In this document: one piece after another, positions 58,780 through 64,000 of the stretch | Position numbering within the stretch: the first letter of the stretch is position 1 | Layout: each line of letters starts with the position of its first letter | Assembly: GCF_963676855.1 (NCBI RefSeq) | Contig: NZ_OY781460.1 | Location: forward strand, 1,039,501-1,103,500 | Source of the DNA: an uncultured Anaeromusa sp. | GTDB taxonomy: Bacteria; Bacillota; Negativicutes; Anaeromusales; Anaeromusaceae | Length of the DNA stretch: 64,000 nt | Direction: 5' to 3' | Position numbers and translations under genes: made by a program | Notes under the pieces: model-generated | What the model saw: only the letters and a program-made list of their open reading frames with translations | Told to the model about the DNA's origin: nothing | The model's database searches: none

Positions 58780-61749
58780 ATGAGGCGGGTCTTAGAAAAA
58801 TCAAAGCTGGCGATATTGACCTTAGGTGTGATTTTGACAGCATTGCTGGCTGTTGCGGCGGCGACGTATTGGGAGTTCAATGAAGTCATTGAAGCGGAAT
58901 TAATTGATACGATGGCGGTGCGGACACAGGAATCGGCCAGTCATATTAATACATTGCTGGCGGGGCAACTAGGTGAAGTGCAAGAAACGGTCAATAGCCC
59001 GGTTTTAGCGCAAGTGCTGCGCTTGAATCCGCAGCTTGATTTTTCAAGAAGCGACGAGTCGGTGGCGTTAATTGACGAGCTGAACCAAGCTCGTTGGAAG
59101 TATGTTTCGGAGGCTTATCCGTATCAGTACGCAGCGTTGCATATTATCAATGTCTTGGATGCGGACGGTTGGGGCCGGACCGATCAGCTCAGGCGCTTGC
59201 AGGCGCGTTATTACAATGTGAGAGAAGGAAATCTTCGCACAGATGCTTGGGCCAAGGCGGCAGCAGAGGAAGCCGGAAGGCGTTATGCTGGACGAGTGCC
59301 ATATGACGCTATTTTTAAGCCGGCCTATTCCGAAGCGTATGATCGGAATATGGTGCTGATGATTGCCTGGCGCAAAGACGAAAGCGGCAAGGTTGTGGCT
59401 GGAGCTGCCGCCAGTTTGGCCATGGAAGCTATTCAAAAAATTGCGCAGCAAGCCATCTATGGGCATAAAGGGTATGAAATGCTGCTGGCAGCAGACGGAA
59501 CGTTTATTGTCCATCCACGAGATGAATGGGTTATGCGTCAAAATTTAGGAAATGTAGACGATTCCAATCTGGAGCAGTTGCAGGGACGTATCGCCGAGAG
59601 GCGCTCCGGATTTCTGCGTTATGACGAGAATGGAGATAAGAAGATTGCCTTTTATCATCCCATTCCGGTAGCCGGGTGGACCCTAGTCAGCGTTGTGGAC
59701 GAAAAAGAGCTGTTCATGCCGGCAGACAAGTTGTCTTTGTTGGTGTTGACCATTGCCGGGATGCTGATTTTGGGTGCCGTCATGACGGCGGGCATGGTAT
59801 TCTTAACGGTCAATTGGCGTCGCAGCAAGCGGGAACAAGAAATGCTGCAAATGCGTAATGAAGAGCTGTTGGAGGCTAGAGAAAGACTGCGTTGCCAATA
59901 TGACGAGCTGAAGCAAGCGCAAGAACGGTTGGTAAGTTTGGATCGTATGAAGGATGATTTTTTAGCACAAGTATCTCACGAACTGAAAACGCCCCTGCAT
60001 GGCATGATTGGCTTGGCGGAGAGTACGCGAAACATGGCTGCAGAGCCTTCAGTGCTGGAAAATCTCGAAATTATTTGCCGCAGCGGCAGCCGTCTGGCGA
60101 ATTTGGTAGATGAGATTGTCGATTTTTCGGTCTTGAAAAACCATCAGGTTGTCTTGCACAGAAAAGCCGTATCGTTGCGAGATATTGTGCAGCTGGTACT
60201 GACCTTGGAAGCTTTTTCCGCCCAAGAGAAAGGCATTATACTGGAAAATCACATTGCCAAAGAGATGTCCTTGGTTTATGGCGATGAAGAACGCTTGATT
60301 CAGGTGTTTCATAACTTAGTACGTAATGCCATTAAATTCAGCTACCCGAAAAGCAAGGTAACAGTAGCTGCTCGTATGGACGAGGGGTCCGTCATTGCGG
60401 AGGTGCGAGATGTAGGCATCGGCATTCCGCAAGAGCAGCTAAAACTTATTTTTAGCCCCTTTGAACAAGGCGGTGGTCCTGGGAGCGGGTTGGGGTTGGG
60501 GTTGTATATTTCCCAAGGGTTACTGGAGTTACATCAAAGTACTTTGGAGGTTTTTTCCAAAGTTGAAGAAGGGTCTTGTTTTTCTTTTGCACTTCCTGTT
60601 TGGCAGGAGGCGAAGCTGGAGACAACCCTTCTTGCGACAGCTGCAGAGACGAAGGAGCAGTCGTCATTGATGCTGTCGGAGTTGGAAATGGAGAACCAAC
60701 AAGAAGGGAAAAATGGCCCCTGGATTTTAATAGCGGACGATGAGCGAGTCAATTTAGAAGTTATCCGTCAGTATTTCCGAGATACGGGGTATCGAACGAC
60801 CTGTGTGAGCGACGGACAGACGGCGCTGCGCGAAATGGAAGTGCGGTCATATGCCTTGGTTATTTTAGATATGATGATGCCGGGCCTGAATGGGATTGAG
60901 GTTTGCCGTGAAATCAGGCGGTGCCATTCGGAACGAGAAGTTGCGGTTATTATGGCGACGGTGCGCAATCGGCCTGAGGATATCGCCGCTGCGTTTGCGG
61001 CGGGAGTAAACGATTATATTGCTAAACCGTTTCATCGGCAGGAGTTTTTAGCACGTGTGGAAGCGCAGCTTCATACGCAAGAAGCCTATGATGCAGAGCG
61101 GCGTATTTACGAAGCGGAAATTGTAGCTTTGCAAGCGCAGATACAGCCTCATTTTCTCTACAATACGCTGAATACGATTATTGTTTTTTGTCGCACGCAG
61201 CCGGAACAAGCGGCAGAACTGCTGGAAGAATTAAGCAGTTATCTGCAGGATAAGTTTCGCTTTAACGCTATGTCTATGATTCCGTTGCAGCAAGAGCTGG
61301 AATTGATTCGTTCGTATGTAGCGATCGAAAAAGCGCGTTTTGGTTCTCGGCTGCAGGTACTGTTTCAAGTGGCTGAGAAGGTGAATCCGCTGATCCCGCC
61401 GTTGATTTTACAACCGTTAGTAGAAAATGCTGTCAAACATGGCGCGTGTTCTAAACGAGAAGGCGGCACGGTGCGTATTTCTGTTTGGGAAGAGGAAGCT
61501 GGAGCTGTGTTGCGTGTAGAAGATGATGGCCCAGGAATGGAAGAAGCTGCGCTACAGCGGTTGTTGCAGGGAAAGAATGTGTCCGATGTAGGGATTGGTT
61601 TGCCTAATATTCACAAACGATTGCAGAGGCATTACGGCGAAGGGCTGCAGGTGACAAGTACCTTGCAGGAAGGCACAGTAGTTACCGCCTTTATTCCCAA
61701 GCATGCCAAGAAAGGAAGTGGTAACCATGATTTCGACCATGGTGATTGA
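58780..61749 (+). CDS. Double histidine kinase: dCache, HisKA/HATPase, REC, LytS-type kinase
   Basis: 989-residue membrane protein. TM1 about 10-30, dCache sensor about 35-315, TM2 about 318-342, coiled coil, HisKA with QVSHELKTPLHG (His400), HATPase with NLVRNAIKFS and GSGLGLGLYIS, REC with LDMMMPGLNG (Asp697), then a second kinase of the LytS/His_kinase class: QIQPHFLYNTLNTI (His791), PLVENAVKHG and GIGLPNIHKRL. So a complete hybrid kinase and a complete LytS-type core are fused. ATG 58780 gives proper spacing to AAAGGAG; ATG 58774 is possible. It overlaps the LytTR regulator gene by 23 nt. Confidence 0.92.
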   Translation: MRRVLEKSKLAILTLGVILTALLAVAAATYWEFNEVIEAELIDTMAVRTQESASHINTLLAGQLGEVQETVNSPVLAQVLRLNPQLDFSRSDESVALIDELNQARWKYVSEAYPYQYAALHIINVLDADGWGRTDQLRRLQARYYNVREGNLRTDAWAKAAAEEAGRRYAGRVPYDAIFKPAYSEAYDRNMVLMIAWRKDESGKVVAGAAASLAMEAIQKIAQQAIYGHKGYEMLLAADGTFIVHPRDEWVMRQNLGNVDDSNLEQLQGRIAERRSGFLRYDENGDKKIAFYHPIPVAGWTLVSVVDEKELFMPADKLSLLVLTIAGMLILGAVMTAGMVFLTVNWRRSKREQEMLQMRNEELLEARERLRCQYDELKQAQERLVSLDRMKDDFLAQVSHELKTPLHGMIGLAESTRNMAAEPSVLENLEIICRSGSRLANLVDEIVDFSVLKNHQVVLHRKAVSLRDIVQLVLTLEAFSAQEKGIILENHIAKEMSLVYGDEERLIQVFHNLVRNAIKFSYPKSKVTVAARMDEGSVIAEVRDVGIGIPQEQLKLIFSPFEQGGGPGSGLGLGLYISQGLLELHQSTLEVFSKVEEGSCFSFALPVWQEAKLETTLLATAAETKEQSSLMLSELEMENQQEGKNGPWILIADDERVNLEVIRQYFRDTGYRTTCVSDGQTALREMEVRSYALVILDMMMPGLNGIEVCREIRRCHSEREVAVIMATVRNRPEDIAAAFAAGVNDYIAKPFHRQEFLARVEAQLHTQEAYDAERRIYEAEIVALQAQIQPHFLYNTLNTIIVFCRTQPEQAAELLEELSSYLQDKFRFNAMSMIPLQQELELIRSYVAIEKARFGSRLQVLFQVAEKVNPLIPPLILQPLVENAVKHGACSKREGGTVRISVWEEEAGAVLRVEDDGPGMEEAALQRLLQGKNVSDVGIGLPNIHKRLQRHYGEGLQVTSTLQEGTVVTAFIPKHAKKGSGNHDFDHGD

Positions 61750-62491
61750 TGATGAAGAAATGGCAGTGAAGCAGCTGGAATTTCTCTTGGGACAGTACCC
61801 GGAGGTGCAGCTTTGCGCAGCGGTCACCGATCCGGTGGTCGCTCTTGAGAAGGCGGTGCTTTGTCAGCCGGAACTCGTTTTTTTAGATATTCATATGCCG
61901 GAAGTAAGCGGTCTGGAAGTGGCGGAAGAGCTGATGTGTCTATTGCCGCAAACGTATATCGTGTTTGTCACGGCCTATGACGAGTATGCGCTGCAGGCAT
62001 TCGAGTATAACGCCATTGATTATGTATTGAAACCGGTGACACGCAAGCGCTTGGAGAAAACCATGCAAAAAGTGCTTTTGAATTTGCAGCGATCCCCAAA
62101 AGAGAGGGGAGGCGGCGGCTCGCAGTTGGATAAGCTGCGAAGTCTACGCAAGGAAGGCTCTGTAAAGATCATTGCGGTCGAGGAAGAAGGGCGTATCTTG
62201 CTGTTGCAGTATGCCGATGTTATCATGTTTACGCCGCAAGGGCATGGCGCTTTGATTCATACGAAGAACAAGGTTTATCGCACAAGGCAGTCCATGCAAT
62301 ATTGGGAAGAACGGTTGGAGGAATTCAATTTCTTTCGTTGTCATAAGAGCTATTTGGTGAACTTTAACCGCATTGAAAAGCTGCTGCCAATGTTCAATAA
62401 TACGTATTTGCTTAAGCTGGCTGACTATCCGGAAGAAATCCCGGTCAGCCGCAGCAAAGCCAAAGAGTTAACGCAAATCCTGGGCTTATAA
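61727..62491 (+). CDS. LytTR-family response regulator
   Basis: 254 residues: REC (about 1-120; IDDEEMA, Asp54 in FLDIHMPEVSG, LKPV) and a LytTR DNA-binding domain (about 150-250; KIIAVEEEGRILLLQYADVI, FFRCHKSYLVNFNRIEKL, IPVSRSKAKELTQ). The receiver is the likely target of the LytS-type half of the preceding kinase. ATG 61727 follows AAAGGAAG; an ATG at 61739 would cut into the first strand of REC. It likely controls envelope or carbon-uptake genes elsewhere; no LytTR box was recognised nearby. Confidence 0.93.
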   Translation: MISTMVIDDEEMAVKQLEFLLGQYPEVQLCAAVTDPVVALEKAVLCQPELVFLDIHMPEVSGLEVAEELMCLLPQTYIVFVTAYDEYALQAFEYNAIDYVLKPVTRKRLEKTMQKVLLNLQRSPKERGGGGSQLDKLRSLRKEGSVKIIAVEEEGRILLLQYADVIMFTPQGHGALIHTKNKVYRTRQSMQYWEERLEEFNFFRCHKSYLVNFNRIEKLLPMFNNTYLLKLADYPEEIPVSRSKAKELTQILGL

Positions 62492-62512
62492 TGAGCCCAG
62501 AATTTTTCTTTT
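62480..62512 (+). terminator. Terminator of the kinase-LytTR operon
   Basis: CTGGGCT (62480-62486) pairs with AGCCCAG (62494-62500), with the stop codon in the loop, followed by AATTTTTCTTTTT. Confidence 0.82.
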
Positions 62513-62743
62513 TAAAAACCCAAGTGCATCAAGCAGTAGGGTTTTTTGCTAAATGCCAGCAGACGTTGGTTGCCGTGCCGACGCCGCGATTCTTGTTTAA
62601 TCCATGCTGCTTTTGCAGAATATAACGGATAATTTCGGTATTTGACACAAAAATGCAAAAGCTTCGCTTCTTTCTGGCGCTCTCCTTATACTAAGGGCGA
62701 AACCTGGAGCAAATCAGAGAATGAAGAGAAAGAAGGGGTTTGC
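62513..62743 (+). other. Intergenic region before the amidohydrolase gene
   Basis: A second hairpin (AAAAACCC at about 62513 with GGGTTTTTT at about 62538) looks like a back-up terminator. TATACT at 62687-62692 may be a -10 for the amidohydrolase, and TTGACA occurs at 62642 but is too far from it. The amidohydrolase frame is open back to 62642 without a start signal. Nothing else recognised. Confidence 0.4.
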
Positions 62744-63967
62744 ATGGCTAAAGTTATTAAATGCGGAGAGTTGTTTTGTGCAGTCGATGGCAGCGTGCGG
62801 AAAAATGCCGTCGTGGTTGTCGAGGGAAACCGCATTGTGGCGGTACAGGATGCGGCGCAGTATATGGGGAAATCGGAAGACGAAGTGATAGACTTATCTG
62901 CTCAATTTGTAATGCCAGGTTTGATTGACACGCATGTACATTTAGGATTTGGCGGCAAGCCGTCGTTGGTCGAAGTGCATGAAGCGCCGGAATTGGTTGT
63001 GGTCAAGGCTATGAAGAATGCACAGCTTGACTTGTTGGGCGGCTTTACAACCGTGAGGGATGAAGGATATCCCACGCTTACCGGTTGCGCATTGCTGCGG
63101 GAAGCCATTGAAGGCGGTGTGTTTTCGGGGCCTCGTATTTTTACGAGCGGCATGTATATTACGCCGACTGCTGGACATCTGGATTTTCGGCATGTTGACG
63201 AAACTTCTGGCTTTAAATCGTTCAAGCCCATTAATATTGCCGACGGGCCGGAGGAAGTGCGGGCGGCAGCGCGGTACATGCTGAAATACGGTGCTGATCA
63301 GATCAAGGTACTGGTAACCGGTGGCGTTCTAAGCCCTGGCAATGAGCCTGGCGAGCAAAATATGAGTGTTGAAGAAATCCAGGCGGCAGTAGAAGTGGCC
63401 CACATGCATGGGAAAATCGTATCTGCCCATGCTCATGGAACGGCTGGCATTCACGCCGCAGCTGTTGCGGGCGTAGATGTAGTGGAGCACGGTACGCTGG
63501 TAGATGAAGAAACGATTCGCATTATGGCGGCAAAGAAGATTGCTATTGTGCCGACCTTTATCGTACTCAAGGTGGTTTCAGAAAAAGGGCCTAAAGCAGG
63601 TATTCCAGACTTTGCCGTGCGTAAAGCGGCTGCTATGGTAAGCTCGCATTTGAGCAACATCAAAAAAGCGTATGATGCCGGCGTGCGTATTGTCTTCGGT
63701 ACTGACTGTGGTACGCCGTTGACGCCGCATGGTACGCAGGCGGGAGAGTTTGCTTTAATGGCACAGGCTGGGATATCTCCGGAAGATGTGCTGTTGGGAG
63801 CTACGCGTTATGCAGCAGAACTTTTGAAATGGGAAAAAGATTTAGGAACCATTGCCGTAGGCAAGTTGGCTGACCTTGTGGCGGTGCCGCGCAATCCATT
63901 GCAAGATATAAGCGCGATGCAGGAAGTTTTCTTTGTTATGAAAGACGGCGTGGTCTATAAACAATAA
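62744..63967 (+). CDS. Amidohydrolase family protein (prolidase/imidazolonepropionase-like)
   Basis: 407-residue metal-dependent hydrolase of the COG1228 type. VMPGLIDTHVHLG near residue 60 provides HxH, IKVLVTGG the carboxylated-lysine strand, VSAHAHGTAGI and VVEHGTLVD the other metal histidines, and FGTDCGTPLTPHG the final Asp. Relatives hydrolyse Xaa-Pro/Arg/Lys dipeptides or hydantoin-like rings. ATG 62744 follows AGAAGGGG. No neighbour fixes the substrate; another gene may begin just after it at the window edge. Confidence 0.9.
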   Translation: MAKVIKCGELFCAVDGSVRKNAVVVVEGNRIVAVQDAAQYMGKSEDEVIDLSAQFVMPGLIDTHVHLGFGGKPSLVEVHEAPELVVVKAMKNAQLDLLGGFTTVRDEGYPTLTGCALLREAIEGGVFSGPRIFTSGMYITPTAGHLDFRHVDETSGFKSFKPINIADGPEEVRAAARYMLKYGADQIKVLVTGGVLSPGNEPGEQNMSVEEIQAAVEVAHMHGKIVSAHAHGTAGIHAAAVAGVDVVEHGTLVDEETIRIMAAKKIAIVPTFIVLKVVSEKGPKAGIPDFAVRKAAAMVSSHLSNIKKAYDAGVRIVFGTDCGTPLTPHGTQAGEFALMAQAGISPEDVLLGATRYAAELLKWEKDLGTIAVGKLADLVAVPRNPLQDISAMQEVFFVMKDGVVYKQ

Positions 63968-63976
63968 GAAGGGACG

Positions 63977-64000
63977 GTGAAGGATTTGCAACAGCAAGGT
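63977..64000 (+). CDS. Possible start of a further gene (cut by the window edge)
   Basis: After AGAAGGG a GTG at 63977 opens a frame (VKDLQQQG) that runs off the window. Spacing to the putative ribosome binding site is short, and TTG 63986 is an alternative, so only the presence of a gene start is suggested. Confidence 0.3.

Noticed and set aside
1..64000. rRNA, tRNA, CRISPR arrays, insertion sequences, prophage or replication origin
   Set aside because: None seen: no transposase or integrase domains among the reading frames, no regularly spaced repeats, and no recognisable structural RNA other than the FMN riboswitch.

Overview
The window is a dense bacterial chromosome segment of about 50% GC with strong AGGAGG-type ribosome binding sites, short gaps and many intrinsic terminators. 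I infer a strictly anaerobic, flagellated or surface-sensing member of the Negativicutes (Sporomusaceae-like): the gene styles are clostridial, but a secreted OmpH/Skp-type periplasmic chaperone points to an outer membrane, and hybrid cluster protein, a siroheme-type reductase, a sigma-54 regulator and amino-acid and organic-acid catabolism fit that group. No rRNA or tRNA is present to prove the assignment. I saw no insertion sequence, prophage or CRISPR array, and no clear pseudogene.

Layout. 1-4.8 kb: E1 alpha (cut by the left edge) and E1 beta of an acetoin/pyruvate-type dehydrogenase, a methyl-accepting chemotaxis protein and a beta-hydroxyacid dehydrogenase. 4.9-11.5 kb: a HEAT-like protein, then a compact chemoreceptor / CheA-REC hybrid / REC-GGDEF module that looks like a stripped-down Wsp system making cyclic di-GMP. 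11.6-20.5 kb: a 2-hydroxyacid dehydrogenase, a sigma-54 activator and, behind a well-formed -24/-12 promoter, a diaminopropionate ammonia-lyase / YgeY / D-aminoacylase / RidA / MFS operon. 20.6-28 kb: fluoride channel with DUF190 partner, enoyl-CoA hydratase, radical SAM protein, polysaccharide deacetylase, GNAT acetyltransferase, dicarboxylate/amino-acid symporter and an M20 amidohydrolase. 28-34 kb: GAF-GGDEF cyclase, XRE-cupin regulator, purple-acid-phosphatase-like phosphoesterase and a MATE exporter.

34-42 kb: an IclR regulator with three copies of one 24-bp operator, controlling itself and an acylating acetaldehyde dehydrogenase / 4-hydroxy-2-oxovalerate aldolase / IlvD-Edd dehydratase / anion MFS cluster. 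Together these could turn a deoxy-aldonate into pyruvate and acetyl-CoA. A fumarylacetoacetate-hydrolase-family enzyme and a cyclase-family hydrolase follow. 42-45 kb: a promoter plus attenuator leader ahead of a YeiH-type anion exporter, a previously uncalled 59-residue membrane protein, and a siroheme sulfite/nitrite-reductase-like ferredoxin. 45-54 kb: MATE exporter, ribB under an FMN riboswitch, two envelope proteins of unknown role, OmpH-like chaperone, hcp with an HcpR/FNR-type site, and divergent guanine deaminase and PpnP. 54-64 kb: a hybrid kinase coupled to an HD-GYP phosphodiesterase, a secreted phosphoesterase, a double kinase (HisKA hybrid plus LytS-type) coupled to a LytTR regulator, and an amidohydrolase.

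Two themes recur. One is cyclic di-GMP control, with two GGDEF cyclases and one HD-GYP hydrolase, each tied to sensory input. The other is scavenging of amino acids, organic acids and purines under anaerobiosis, each unit with its own local regulator. A degenerate purine-rich repeat family of about 40-60 bp is scattered through several intergenic regions.
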